Made by a program: the position numbers and the translations under genes. The notes beneath the pieces were generated by a model, which saw only the letters and a list, made by a program, of their open reading frames with translations, was not told the origin of the DNA and searched no databases. From Rhizopus arrhizus (lineage: Eukaryota > Mucoromycota > Mucoromycetes > Mucorales > Rhizopodaceae): a stretch of 64,000 nt of DNA. Below are positions 1 to 18,049 of the stretch, piece by piece (the first letter of the stretch is position 1; each line of letters begins with the position of its first letter). The stretch covers positions 2,337,979-2,401,978 of the forward strand of contig JAKZZE010000005.1 in the NCBI GenBank assembly GCA_024220505.1, in the 5' to 3' direction.

Positions 1-299
1 TCTTTTGTGGTGATAAAAAGGTCCACTGATGTTCAAAAATCACACATTCTTTCTTTTGTTGCTGATAATAATTCCCTAAAGAGGATCTTGTAAATCATAC
101 CAATTTTTTTTTTGTTTTACTTACGTTCGCTCCACTGTATTTTCATTTTACCCAATAAATTCAAATGAATCGATTTTACTTTAATGGCTTCTTTTGTATT
201 CAATACAACATGTCCTCTTAGTACACAACCTACTGATTCTTCTGGACTTCCTCTTATGACAAGCATATCGTTTTCTAATTGAATTTTAAATTGATGCAT
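1..299 (-). CDS. Arrestin-like N-terminal domain protein (3' end outside window)
   Basis: The gene starts at 299 and runs off the left edge. Exon 1 is 299-125; a GTAAGT donor at 124 and an acceptor ending at 76 define a 49-bp intron; exon 2 runs from 75 to 1 and the reading frame stays open. The protein begins MHQFKIQLENDMLVIRG, then has a short beta-strand pattern (VLRGHVVLNT, IKVKSIHLNLLGK) and, after the intron, CVIFEHQWTFL. The HxWxFL block after a lysine-rich turn is typical of the arrestin N-terminal sandwich of fungal alpha-arrestins (ART/Rod1-like adaptors, which recruit Rsp5/Nedd4 ligases to plasma-membrane transporters). Only about 80 residues are visible, so PY motifs and the C-terminal arrestin domain cannot be checked. 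The fold assignment is fairly sure, the exact family member is not. Confidence 0.7.
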
Positions 300-412
300 A
301 ATATTGGATTTTCAGAAGAAATTGATAAAAAATATTGAAATCTTTTAAAACGTTCAAGTTCCAATTTTTGGGGAGATGATTGGCGATTTTTGAAGAAAGC
401 CTAGTATTAATT

Positions 413-450
<38 letters not shown>

Positions 451-2462
451 ACATAGTCCTTTACACACTCTAGATAGATACGAATAAAGAATTATATATA
501 TAAAAAAATATAATTTCTTTATTAAAAAATTTGTTAATAATATCATTTGCGTGAATCATAATTATGTGATAAACATATTTTTTTTTTATTTTTCTACATG
601 CATAACAAATTTGTATAGCGCTACATCACACATTGGCTATATTCTATGATAAATACCCTCTTGATAAAGAAGAAAACAACCCCAATCAAAGTAGACATTA
701 GATCTAACTGTGAATTACATGTATTGGATCCAAGTTGCGTTACTATTACTCTTTACTAGATATTACTCTAGTATGATCTGCTTAATTACAACCTTAAGAA
801 CCTTCAACTGTTGTGAATTTTGTCTTTATAATGATTATTAAGACTGTTTACTTATTACACTAATTAAATTTTATCAATTCTTAGTACTAGATTCAAAACA
901 AGTCATCATTAGCATCATTAGCATGTATAAAAAATGAAATCGATAAAGAGAAAGTACGAGATTCCATGTTACATAAGGACAGTTAATATCTCTGTTGGAC
1001 TGATAGAATAGATGATCATTAGCCCTTAATAAAAAAAAAAAAAAAAAATAGTAGCAGTATTTAGGAGTAGAAAACAAGCAAGACTTGTAATGATCAATAG
1101 ATTATTATGAATACCCTTCTACCACCAAGGTGGCTTTTCAGAATACGGTTTATGCTCACAGCACAAGATGAAGAGAGAAGAAAACAAGTATTCTTTCAAA
1201 CTTATTATTAACAATTGTGATCATTTTACTAATTGACTCAAGAAAAAAGCAGAGTAAATAGTATTTCCTTGATACTCTCTCAATTCCCAGACATTAATCT
1301 AATCCAGCGCGTGTGGATGCATTTGAAAAAAAAAAAAGGTATCTTATTAATAGCTTGATAGTATGGAGGCTAGAATCCAAGTTGTAATAAAAGCTAAGGT
1401 TGAAACTACCATTTTCCTTTGCTCAAGACATAGGTTATATAATAAGATAAGATACGTATTACTTTGTTGTAAAAAAAAAAAAAAAAAAAAAAGATATACA
1501 AAAAAGGGTGCATAGAATGTAAATACTATTAAAAGAAAACAGATAGCATGAAGAGATATGTACTAAATTTTCAAAAAAGCAAGACATTCTATTTCTGATT
1601 TTGGAAAAACAGGGTTGGCATTCTGAGTGAAATAAAGCATCAACTAAAGGTTTTCAACTGTTGATGTGAAAACCCTGAAGGCACTCGAAAAAATGTTTCT
1701 CTAACACCATCAAGATTGTAGCGGAATCTGAATTGTACTCTTTGCTCTAATCATTGGATTGAAGCAACCTGTTACTTCCCTATCATCTCATCACCCATGA
1801 TTTGCTCACTGAGCTAAAGCAATCAATATCAATACTACCGATCATCATTCAACACTTTAAGAGAGCCCAAAAAAAAAGAACACAGTTAACTCTCCTCCAA
1901 CAAACTGGATTAGGATGATAAAAACCCTACAAAACAAACTAGTTCCGTAAAGTTTGATTCATATCGTCTCTCTATTTTAAATCAAATTCCCCCGGTAACA
2001 GTTTCTTTTGGTTCTTTCATGTATGTAAATCACTATGAAGGGAAAGAGGGGTCACTTCAGGTTAAACTACAAAATTCACAAATCGTCAGTGTCTCTTTTA
2101 TTTTTGTAGAAAATAGAATATCCAATATCATTGTGAAATAACTTTTAAAAAATACAAGGTCTTTATTCAATTGAGGTTTGTTGGTTTAATACAAGTAATG
2201 AATCAATATTTATTCTAAAGTAAATTCATAACCAATGTGGTTCTTTTTTTTTTTTTTTCTTAAATTATAAAACATGTCAATTGGGACTATTTTTGGCTGT
2301 TTATGATATAGCAAAGTCATCTGTCTTTATTCATAAAAGGGAAAGAAAGTGGATTGAGTGATAAATTAATGGATTGTTAAAAATGGAAGCGATAACATTC
2401 CAAATTTAGTGTGAGTACTATCAAAGCATATCAGTTTAGTGTATACATTATTAAAAGAGAGC
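300..2462. other. Intergenic region, no supported gene
   Basis: About 2.1 kb of AT-rich sequence between the arrestin gene and the secreted-protein gene. It holds long homopolymer runs (A-run near 421-445, A-runs near 1030 and 1471, T-run near 2246) and a small hairpin near 1647-1674 whose arms are GGTTTTCA and TGAAAACC. The open frames here are short and low-complexity, and no set of exons with closing phases was found on either strand. Confidence 0.6.
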
Positions 2463-3354
2463 TTACAGAGTAACAAAAGAAGTAGAGGCGATAGTAGTCA
2501 CTGGCTCATTTACGTAGATATGTGGGCGAGGATGATCATGTGCGTGGGCTTGAACGGTCTTGGTCTTAGTGTCAGTGAAGTAAACATAATAATACTTTGT
2601 AGCCTTGGGCTGATTGTGCTCACCTACATCATCATGTATACCATGATCTCCTTTATTAACATGCTTCCAGATCTTATCATCGTACTTCCAGCTCTTGTCA
2701 TCACGTTTCCAATCCCTGTTATCGTGCACTGAATTGTCATCTTCTTCATCTATGTCCGAGTCGTCATCATCCGTACTACGTTTCCAACCGTCTTTCTTGT
2801 AAAAGCTTTCGACATGTTTCGTAAGACGAACAGCACCAGAGCCACTTTCATTAGAGCTTTCTTTCACGCTGATTGTCACTTGGTGTTTACCCTTTTCAAG
2901 AGGAATGCTGACCTTACTGAACCCGTCCTCCTCAACAGCATCATCAGGTGTTTCGGCATACATATCATCATCATCATCACCTTCAGCCTCAGAAGTGGTT
3001 CCTATCACCTCACCATTATCCGAAATTTCATACACATCACCACCTAAACCACAAAAATTAAACTATTTGATCGGCCTACCCCCCAGACAGTTTACCTTTC
3101 AAGAAATCAGTGACAAGAATTGCAGCAGGATATCTTAATTCAAAGTAAAACGTACGATCCACCAACGTCTTTCCTTCTTCTTTTTTCCAATTAAAAGTGA
3201 CAAAGTCATCTTTTAATCCTACAGCTTCATCCGAGGCCTTGAATTGGCTGATGTCAATCGCCATGTTGGAATTAGAGGATGCGGGTGCGGCCAGGACCAG
3301 AGAGAGAAGACAAGAAGCGATGGCAAGTGAAAAAAGCATGGTTTCGTTTATCAA
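2463..3354 (-). CDS. Secreted acidic protein with Trp-Lys repeats and His-rich tail
   Basis: Two exons, 3354-3096 and 3043-2463, joined across a 52-bp intron (donor GTAAAC, acceptor GTTTAG). They give 840 nt, or 279 residues. The N-terminus is a clear signal peptide (MLFSLAIASCLLSLVLAAP, start at Met1 or Met6), so the product should enter the secretory pathway. The next 140 residues alternate beta-type segments (FVTFNWKKEEGKTLVDRTFY, HQVTISVKES). Then comes a highly charged region with Asp/Glu runs and a WK-x-DDK repeat (DWKRDDKSWKYDDKIWKH), and finally a His-rich stretch, AHAHDHPRPH, that could bind metal. No membrane anchor or GPI signal is visible. I do not recognise the family; the repeats suggest a cell-wall or surface protein, which is inference. 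Confidence 0.75.
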
Positions 3355-3403
3355 AGAAAAAGAACAAGACCGCCCCCCTCATTTATGCAACTTTGTACTG
3401 TGT

Positions 3404-3411
3404 CTTATATA
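3404..3411 (-). promoter_or_regulatory. TATA box of the secreted-protein gene
   Basis: On the minus strand the sequence TATATAAG lies about 50 bp upstream of the ATG at 3354. This is a plausible TATA element. The gap to the end of the upstream MED27 gene (3494) is only 139 bp, so the promoter is compact. Confidence 0.45.
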
Positions 3412-3493
3412 ATAAGCGGTGGGGAATGTAGGTATCTATAATTTCTGTGTGGACTGGATTGAATATGTTTTTTTTTTTAAAAACTTTATTTTA

Positions 3494-4809
3494 TTATTGG
3501 CAAGTCGATTTATGTGACATGGCTTGACTATTTTTATACTCATGAAAGCATGTTTTATGATAAGCAGTGGGCGTCACTTGTGCGGCATGTTTACTATTCC
3601 AAGTTCTGACAATAGGCGGAAGATATTTAGAAACGGGTGAATCAAATTGTAGTACTTTATGACATCGATAACAAGGTGCAGTAAATAAATCATGATAACT
3701 CGAAAACCAATCCTATAAGCATACATGTGTTTAACATCCATTCATCTCATCCTATCCTCTGTCATTTACCAAGATGTAGTAGAATGATTCTCTTGCAAAG
3801 AACATGGTCATATCTTCAAAGGCAACTGATGTCAAGAGATTTAATTTTTGAAATATCAAATATTGAGAATCTTGCCAAATATGTTTCTATATTCTTGTAT
3901 TAAATGTGCTCCTTATTATCATTATCTTTACCTCTTCTTTAAGTCCTCTTATATCATGTTGATGAACCACTAATCTATTTGACGCACGCATATATTCTAA
4001 TTCTAACTCTGCAATAAATCCTTTATGTACACAAATCTACCATCCTGTTAAGCGATGTCTTAAAACTGTAGTGTTCATCACGCACCTTTAAATGGCATAT
4101 TGTCCCTGAAAATGTTGATTGCTCTTCACGTTCAAAAGATATGGTAACTTTAGATGCTTGATCTTTATTTTGTGTTATCCATTCATTCGTGTATGTAGTA
4201 AAAAATGATTCACTATATAGATTTAGTATTTAACAATAGCAATTTGTTGCTTACATTGATATCGGGTTATTATCAAATACAATAGAAGACAATTGTCTAT
4301 AAGCATAATCTGCTTTATCTTTCACTGAAGATCCAATTTCTTTTCTTGTATTCATCTTTTGATTTCCTTCTTTTTCGCTATGACAAAAATATCAGTAAAA
4401 AGGAGCTTGCTGTATAATAACAAACCTTTTCATCGCATTCCAATCAAATTCATCTTCAACTGTTTTCGATTGAACATATTCCAGTACATCTACTCTACCG
4501 TCTTAATTCTCTTCCTCCATTCTTATGAACAATCGCACAGTTTACCTTTTATTTTTTCGCTTTCGGTTCCTAAGCCAATTAATTCTTGCTTTAAGCGTTT
4601 AATGCGTTCACTAAAAGCCTGTACATGATTAGGTCCCTTTTGTTCTTGTTCAACGAGTTGTACGAATTGTTTTAAAGCCGCTCGAAGATTCGATACCTAA
4701 AAGCAAATTAGAATGTACAGTGCATTTCTATGAGATTTACTTGTTGAAGCGCTTGATCGATTTGTGTAATGTCCCTTTCAATCGTTGCAGGATCTCGTGT
4801 GGTTGTCAT
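3494..4809 (-). CDS. MED27: Mediator complex subunit 27 homologue
   Basis: Eight short exons: 4809-4741, 4696-4546, 4489-4426, 4377-4255, 4212-4086, 4036-3932, 3886-3770 and 3712-3494. All introns are GT-AG with closing phases, giving 975 nt or 324 residues, close to the usual Med27 length. The N-terminal third is helical (starts MTTTRDPATIERDITQIDQA, with heptad-like runs such as ALKQFVQLVEQEQ). The C-terminus has DLFTAPCYRCHKVL, then LPPIVRTW, then AYHKTCFHEY. This is the Cys-x2-Cys ... His/Cys zinc-binding end that marks the Med27 family. Med27 sits in the tail/upper-middle part of Mediator and links activators to RNA polymerase II. The gene is easily missed because no exon exceeds 220 bp. 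The family call rests mainly on the C-terminal domain. Confidence 0.82.
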
Positions 4810-5088
4810 TAAGAGTATAAAAAATATGCCTGAATTTTTTTTTTTTAAAAAAAAGTCGGTTATTAAACTTTATGAATTTCTTTAGCATAAAAATCAAACC
4901 ATGAATATAAACAAATACGAATATGTGTGCATCATTATCTCTTTTGTTGAATACCGCAAATATAATGAATGGTAGAGTAATGATACCATTGTGCTATCAA
5001 AACTTGTCCTTTTTTAATTAAATCTCTACTAGTCTTTTGTATCCTTGGTGATGTTGTGACTTTATTTATTTAGATTTAGTCAGTACAA

Positions 5089-7150
5089 GTATCCATGGGG
5101 TTTTCTACTAGATATACGCACTAGATTTTTTTTTTACGCCTCAATTCTTTATTTTCCACGTACATATTTTTGATTTGCACCCAAAGTTGTTGCTGGCAAC
5201 CTGTTTGTTCTAGCTATACAGAGGTTTATATAAGAAAAATGCCGGATGAAGCTTCCTTTGTTTAAACTGGTTGTCAAGCATTTTAAGTTTGCTGAGAAAA
5301 GGCCAAAGAGCAACATATTTGTTTCTAAAACTCTTTCTTAGTTTAAGCATGGAAAATCGCGTCAACACTTTTCGCTGCAACAATTGTGAGCTACTTTTGA
5401 TGCTTATACATAGCTTTCAAATCACAAGCACAATGTTCACGTAGCTCAAAAGCAAATTTTATCGCGTTTTTTTTTTTTTTTTTTTTTTTAGAAAGAGAAT
5501 CTTGATTGATTGGTGATGAGTTTATACATCCTACATGTTCATCAGAACTTTGTAATCTAAAGTCCTTATTCGTTATTTAAAAAGCATAAGTAATGATCAC
5601 TACGCAACTCTCTCAATAGCGATCAAGTAACAGCAATAATATAGAACCGATCTTTTTAAAGTGCTATAAGCCTTATAATTCAGTACCTGATTCACATGAA
5701 TGTTTTTCAAATATTCTTTCTTCATTGTCTAAAGGTCGTGGTTGTAGCCCTGCTATCCTTGCAGTTTCCAATGCCTTATCATTATCAGAATCTGATAAAA
5801 AAATATTGCAAACGGCAGAACTTGATGGTTAAGAATATGTATTATTCATATCTGAAAATAAAAAGGAGCACGGCATGGTACCTTTGTTGACAAGGACTGA
5901 AATTTACTTGCCAAGCAACTACCTGGTGAATGAAAGTTATCTTGGGTCTGAATGCACAAACTGATACCTCAACCCACGGACAATCAAACATTCACTGTCT
6001 TTTCCACAACTTCATTTTAATATGCTCAGTATTCCACCATTTAAATCGACAGTAACATTGAATTAGAGAAAACGTATATACTGCCTCCCCCCACAGTACT
6101 GAGATACCATTAGTCAAAGAGTTAGTAGTACACATAGTGTATATGCAAAAAGTACAAGTTTAGACTAACTAAATATTGAATAATGAAGTTAAAAATTGAA
6201 ATGTCTGTGTCAAATTTACTCATTGTATCTAGCATTCGGTTGGATAAAAATACAAATAATAGTATACAGAGATTGATACAGACCCCATAGTATATGGACA
6301 CTGTATGATTATAATTCATCACAGCAACTGGATTTGCCTGTTCAAACCGACTCTAGTTTGTCTTATATAATTGCTTTGTGTATAATACGGCATGCTAGTT
6401 TTAAAAATTAAAGGTGGATTAAATTAAGGACATGTATGAAGGCTTAAATGTGGTGCATTAAAGAATATAACTTTAGATACATTAAGTTTGACTGGCGATA
6501 AGTATTATAAATGGTATTTCGCTCAGCAACTTATTGCATTAATTGACTGATAAACTGTCAGACTTGATCGAATTAGTAGACAAGCATTTTAAAGTATATT
6601 TATTTACACTGATGGTTTTTTTTTACATCCTTTTGATTATCCACTGTTTCTGTTTTTACTATATTCTTTATAAATAAAATTCGATTAAAAATGACGCCAA
6701 GACGATATGTCTTTTAAAGAAAGGTACACAAATATATTTTAAGCGACGATTTGGGATAATGCTAGCTTAAAAAAGGAAGTTTTATCCAATTTTTGTCTTA
6801 TATAAATCTTTGTATAACTAGAACAAACAGGTTGCCAGTAATAGCCTTACGAGCAAATCAAAAATATGTATGCGTAAAATTGACTGGACACATCTTTTAA
6901 CACGGCTTAAACCCACAAACAAGCAAACAGAAAACGACCATAGAGACTGGAACTAGTACCGTCAGATGATAGACTAATTCAGCAGAAAGAAGTTGACCAT
7001 TTCGCAAAGAGACTTTGCCTGTGAAATTGATTGGACGAATGTGTAAAAAACTAAAAGCAATATGCCAAAAAAGAAGTGAAGAGACGTAAAAAAAAAAAAA
7101 TTAAGGCGCAAAAAAAAATTTAGTGCGTAAATTTAGTAGAAAAAATCAAT
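5089..7150. mobile_element. Degenerate inverted-repeat DNA transposon
   Basis: The left arm (about 5089-5275) and right arm (about 6765-6890 plus 7100-7150) are imperfect inverted copies. Matching blocks include TTCTACTAGATATACGCACT at 5104 versus the complement of 7110-7145, and CTGGCAACCTGTTTGTTCTA at 5193 versus the complement near 6822. The right arm carries about 210 extra bases (6890-7100). This architecture suits a terminal-inverted-repeat DNA element whose interior has decayed. No intact transposase is present. A coding-like remnant lies inside at 5593-5964. The element ends about 100 bp before the USP7 start codon. The superfamily is unknown. Confidence 0.5.
5593..5964 (+). pseudogene. 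Coding-like remnant inside the inverted-repeat element
   Basis: One frame reads protein-like for about 115 codons but is broken by a TAG at 5617 and a TAA at 5831. Segments include IEPIFLKCYKPYNSVPDSHE, ILAVSNALSLSESDKKILQT and EHGMVPLLTRTEIYLPSNYL. The composition (few low-complexity codons, mixed polar and aliphatic residues) is unlike the surrounding AT-rich spacer. It has no family match I can name. Being flanked by the inverted repeats, it may be a dead transposase fragment or captured host sequence. Confidence 0.35.
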
Positions 7151-7248
7151 ATTTGCAAGTATTGCGTGTTTAAACCTTCAAGGTTTTTTCTTTCCCTTTT
7201 TTTATTTTTGCCCTTTTTTTTTTTTCTGTGTGCGTGCCTTTAAATAAA

Positions 7249-11022
<3,774 letters not shown>

Positions 11023-13268
11023 ATAAGTTTTGTTACCAATTTATTCGTAAATTAATAACATTTTTGTTCCTGCATAAGATTCTTAAAAAATAAAAACATA
11101 GTTTAATTCTATTTAAATCAACACTTATTTATGCAAAGAAAAAAAACTTTTTACTTTTTTATGACACTGAATTAATACAAAGAGACAAAAATACCATTAT
11201 AGACTTGGAAAAAAGGAATCAAGGACCATTAGAGACAATCTACAACTTGAAGCAAAGGATATAATAGCCTGCACATGAGCAAGTACGAAAACTTCAAGAT
11301 CTCAATATGCACTGAGAATGTCAATTGGAAAGGATAGAGGCCAAGCATGAACAAGAGTAGCAAAAATCAAATTTACATTCTGATCGGCCCCTTTATTAAA
11401 GCATTCGTTATGTCTTGCTTGTGATCATATTGTGTTAAAATGCAATGTAACTTCGCGGGATATCACTGAAGGCGCCTTCAGAAAGACAAGATAAATGATT
11501 GGGTATATATGGGAAAAACCATCACGGGTTATTTTGCTTTCACCTCTAAACAAATGTAGCTTATTGGAGTATAAAGCAAGAATACTATCATGAAGAAGTA
11601 TGTGAAGTAGGATGATCAAAAAATTGGCTTCAGGGTAATAAAGTAAAAAATTCTTCTTGATAATTTTCAGAATTCATTATTAGTTTCTTGTAAATCATTT
11701 ATAGTTTTATTTTTATATTTCACTGGGCACTTTTGTTTTGGTACAGTATCTAAAGGTTAAGCCTTTTGTTAAGACAAAAATGAAAGAATTCAATAGAGCA
11801 ATTCATCCTACCAGCCAAATCACTGATAGCAATATTTTTGTTTGTCTTTGGTACTTTCTTTTGGAGATTGTTGCATTGTATAGGATACTGCTAACAAAGG
11901 TGGTCATTTCTTCATTACTAACAAATGATTATTCATCTTCGCGATTTTTTGACTGGCCGATGAAGTCAATTATAATAAAAATACTGACATTGAATGTTTT
12001 GATATGGCTTATCACAACTAAAAGTAAGCCTATAGAAAGAGACTCAGTAAAAAACTTTCTATGTTTCCTTCTTCTCTAATGGTATAGAGAGAGTCTAAAG
12101 ATGTTGAGAAAAGCAGATCGTTTTTGAACCACCAAAATACATATACTGATATATATGTATATGTATACATTCATGTACTATTAAAATAAATATAATTAAT
12201 ATCATTTTTATCTTTTCGTTTCAACTTTCTTAGACGCCTTTAGTTCATACTTTTTTTCAATATTTTTAGACAAATGCCACAATTTGAATGGTATCTTGTT
12301 ATTACTACAAAAGCTTTATTTACAAGTAACAAACAAATGTAAAGTTTACTTTCGTAAAGCTGGCAGCCAAATACTATAAAAAAAATTCGTCTCATAATAT
12401 ACAATTGCCAGTTTTGTTTTGATATAATCCGCATCTTTGCCTCTTTTTTGTTACATAAAGTTGTGAAGATTTTAAGGCTCTTGTTATCAAAATATCTGAT
12501 ATAAAAAAATAGTAATACGAAATGTACATACATACATTTAAGTTTTTGTAGTTATAAATGGCATTGTTATGAAAATTGAAAGATATTTGTGCCTCAATTA
12601 TAAATTACATAATCTAAAATAATGAGTCTACACGTAGAAAAGGATGAATACGTCGGATAAACGATCTTACAATATATAGCCGTCATCCGAAATTGTTTAA
12701 CTGGCTTTAATTATTTTATGTCTGTTTGCAAAGGTGCTTGTGTATGTGATAATTCAGGAGTATGATATACAACGATAGAATATATATCGTAAGGCTTTTA
12801 TTCTAGTATTAGATGCTAAAGCCTGATCAGCGAAATTAACCCAATAGCGTATGTCTACACCCAAATATCTCTTATTTTTATAAAGAGTCTTGCCATATTT
12901 TTATCATTAAAATCTTTACAATAGAAAATGCAAACAATTTATTCACAAGAAATTATAGTACTCAAACGTTATTTAAATAACATAATATTTCAAGTCGCAA
13001 AGTTACCATATCCTCAATAGATAAATTTCACATGTTTATACAGTGCTCACAATGCTAATTCATCATTTATAAATTCGTTATTTATTTAAGAGGCATCAAC
13101 CAATACATAAGCACTGTAAACACAGAATCTAACGCTGTCTCTAAAATTCCCAAAAAATATTTTTTTCACTAATTTATCCCGACAGCCGAAAACACGAAAA
13201 AAGGATTGTGTGACTAGCTCATAAAAAATTATCGCGTTTTTTGGTGTTTCTTTTTCCAAACATTCATT
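11023..13268. other. Intergenic region between USP7 and MCM5
   Basis: About 2.2 kb of AT-rich spacer between two genes on the same strand. It contains a 113-codon open frame at 11738-12079 (+) and a 64-codon one at 11425-11619 (-). Neither has recognisable motifs or flanking exons, so neither is called. The last 100 bp should hold the MCM5 promoter; no MCB-type ACGCGT site is present, although a TATCGCG lies at 13230. Confidence 0.55.
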
Positions 13269-15882
<2,614 letters not shown>

Positions 15883-16116
15883 ATATTATTTTATTAATTC
15901 TTTTTCTGTACATAAAGAAAAAAATTCGGATTCTATATCATTAAAGCATTATTTAACAAAAAGTGTATAACGAATCAATGTTTTCTTTTTTACATGTGAA
16001 TAAAGCATTTTCGAAATAGGTATTGAAGGATTTCTTTTATAGAAAAATAACAAGACTTCTAATTTTATTATGGAATACACTCTAATTATTTGAAAAAGCC
16101 AAAAGCATTGCAATAT

Positions 16117-16676
16117 TTAATCTTTTGGGCAAGTTTTACAATCTTGTTCTTGTTGCTGTTCTTTCTTTTTTTTATCAGAGTGACCCAAAGCTTTTTCGGG
16201 TGCGATTACATCTCTTACGAGTTGTTTCTATATGATGAGTAAGTTTCTTTTTTTTCTTCTTGCTGTATAATCATTATTATTATACACTTTACCAACTCTT
16301 TTAATTCTGGGAAACTCTTTTTTTCTTTACGGTCCCAAACCACAACTTGAAGAATGATGAGTAAAAAAGGTTAATCAAAGTCTTTCAACCTACCAGCATC
16401 AGCTGTTACTTTAAAGACACCAACATCACTTGGTATCAATGCGAGCTCACCAATTTCATTTTCAAAAGTGGTCAGTAATTCTTGACCCATCCAAGCTATT
16501 GTTGTCTGTAAGTCATTGTTTGTTATTTTGTAAATCTCTCTCTACCTGCACGCATCATCCATCGACATTTTGGACAATACTAATATTTATATTTTATGAA
16601 CATACTGTTTTGTTGCTGTGTTTTCTTTTTTTATACATTGTACCTCAATTGAGACACGGGGTTTGTTATTTGACAT
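16117..16676 (-). CDS. Rdx-family (selenoprotein W-like) thioredoxin-fold protein, Cys form
   Basis: Five small exons: 16676-16644, 16579-16546, 16495-16394, 16345-16293 and 16227-16117. They give 333 nt or 110 residues with closing phases. The protein opens MSNNKPRVSIEYCPKCRWMM; Cys13-x2-Cys16 is the redox motif, in the same place as Cys-x2-Sec of selenoprotein W, so this is a cysteine version. Next come AAWMGQELLTTFE, IGELALIPSDVGVFKV, VVVWDRKEKKSFPELKEL and LVRDVIAPEKALGHSD, the conserved core of the Rdx/SelT-SelW-SelH family as found in fungi. A Lys/Gln-rich tail ends with a second CxxC (CKTC). The likely role is a small cytosolic thiol oxidoreductase; the substrate is unknown. It lies head-to-tail after RPL17, 84 bp away. 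Confidence 0.82.
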
Positions 16677-16680
16677 TTAT

Positions 16681-16714
<34 letters not shown>

Positions 16715-16760
16715 GATAATAAAAAAGCCAGGTTTTTTATTTTTTTTAAATTGAACAATC

Positions 16761-17479
16761 TTAAGCACGGGTCTTACCAGCCAAGAGACGAGCATTACGA
16801 GCCAATTGACGAGCATTAAGCTTGACAACCTTCTTATCAGTAGCACGGGGAACAACTTCTTCCTTTTCGGTAAGGATGACTTCAATGTGAGAAGGAGAAG
16901 ACATGAAAGGGTTGATTCTACCGTGAGCACGATATGTACGACGACGGTGCTTGGGGGCTTGGTTGACGATAACACTTGAGATGGCGAGCTCTTCAACGTT
17001 CAAACCCTTGGCCTACATACATTATCAGTTTCTGTTTTCTCAAAACTTCTCGTTTTACCTCGGCATTGCTTTCAGCATTCTTCAAGAGATCAAGAATGAA
17101 CTTGACAGACTTGACAGGCCAACGACCTTGAGTGGTACCGAATTCCTTGGCTTGAGCAGTACGACCAACACCACCGTTGAATTTACGGAAAGGAATACAT
17201 TGCTTGTGTTCCTTGACGTTGTTGAGGTAAGCATAGGCCTTGCTCAACTTCATGCCTTGGATAGCAGCAGCAACTTCGTGGGTGTTTTTGAACTACAACA
17301 AGTTAAAATCATTTTTCTTTCACATTTCTGTTTTGGTGGCTACATACGTGAACACGAAGGTAAGAACCTCTGGACTTGGCAGCTATACATGAAGAAAAAG
17401 AATTAATAACTAGTGCATTCTTCCTTTGTTGTTATTTACCCTTGGCGGCGTTAGCTGGGGTAGCAGCGTATCTGACCAT
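16761..17479 (-). CDS. RPL17: 60S ribosomal protein L17 (uL22)
   Basis: Four exons, 17479-17440, 17382-17348, 17292-17059 and 17012-16761, give 561 nt or 186 residues, the normal length for eukaryotic uL22. It opens [13 protein letters not shown] and contains [51 protein letters not shown] and [18 protein letters not shown]. The last is the beta-hairpin that lines the exit tunnel of the large subunit. The protein binds 25S rRNA near the tunnel mouth. It uses mainly C-ending codons (AAC, GCC, AAG), as highly expressed genes do, unlike its AT-rich neighbours. The upstream region is CT-rich with a cluster of CCGG palindromes. Confidence 0.95.
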
Positions 17480-17775
17480 TATTGCTCAAGTCTATAAAAT
17501 GAATAATGTTTGGTTAATGTCAATATTTCGCATACAGCTGTATTTTCTCTCTCTCTCTTTCTCTTTCTCTCGACTTTGTTCCCAGTTATCTTCAATATCT
17601 ATCATCTATCCTTTACACACTTCATCTATCTCTTTTCTCTACCCCCTTTCGTTTTTTAAACTTATAGTACACATTACTTTAGAAATACGCAAGAGAGAGG
17701 AAGATCCAGCCGATCTTCTGTTTGACCATGAAGGGCAGTACCCAGTGAAAGGGAGGATCGTCCTTTTTGAATCTC

Positions 17776-17818
17776 TCCGGTATAATTCTTCCGGAATTAG
17801 CATTATCCGGACCGGATA
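17776..17818. promoter_or_regulatory. Cluster of CCGG-centred palindromes upstream of RPL17
   Basis: Three CCGG-containing sites lie within 43 bp: TCCGGTATAA (17776), the perfect palindrome TTCCGGAA (17789-17796), and the perfect inverted repeat TATCCGG-A-CCGGATA (17804-17818). They sit about 300-340 bp upstream of the RPL17 start codon. Such spacing in AT-rich DNA suggests binding sites for a dimeric factor (for example a Zn2Cys6 or Ets-like protein). The factor is unknown. Confidence 0.4.
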
Positions 17819-18049
17819 TTTTTCTATTAAAATAAACTTTCTTGTTCCTACCCCTTTTCAAACTTACAAATTAATTTTAATACTGCTGTCAACAAAGAAA
17901 TTTGACAAAAGACTTAAGAGGAACAAGATTGGATAGGGAAAAAGATTAAATAATTTATTTAGTGAATGAGAATATACAAAATATACATGAATGAAACAGA
18001 AAAGCATAGTATGAGGAGAAGAGGAGGGGATATAATCTTTAGGGATAAC

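Noticed and set aside
11738..12079. 113-codon frame in the USP7-MCM5 spacer
   Set aside because: No motifs, no flanking exons, AT-rich composition and no support for expression.
17376..17936. 186-codon plus-strand frame across the RPL17 promoter
   Set aside because: It covers RPL17 introns and the CT-rich promoter and has no domain; the minus-strand gene explains the region.
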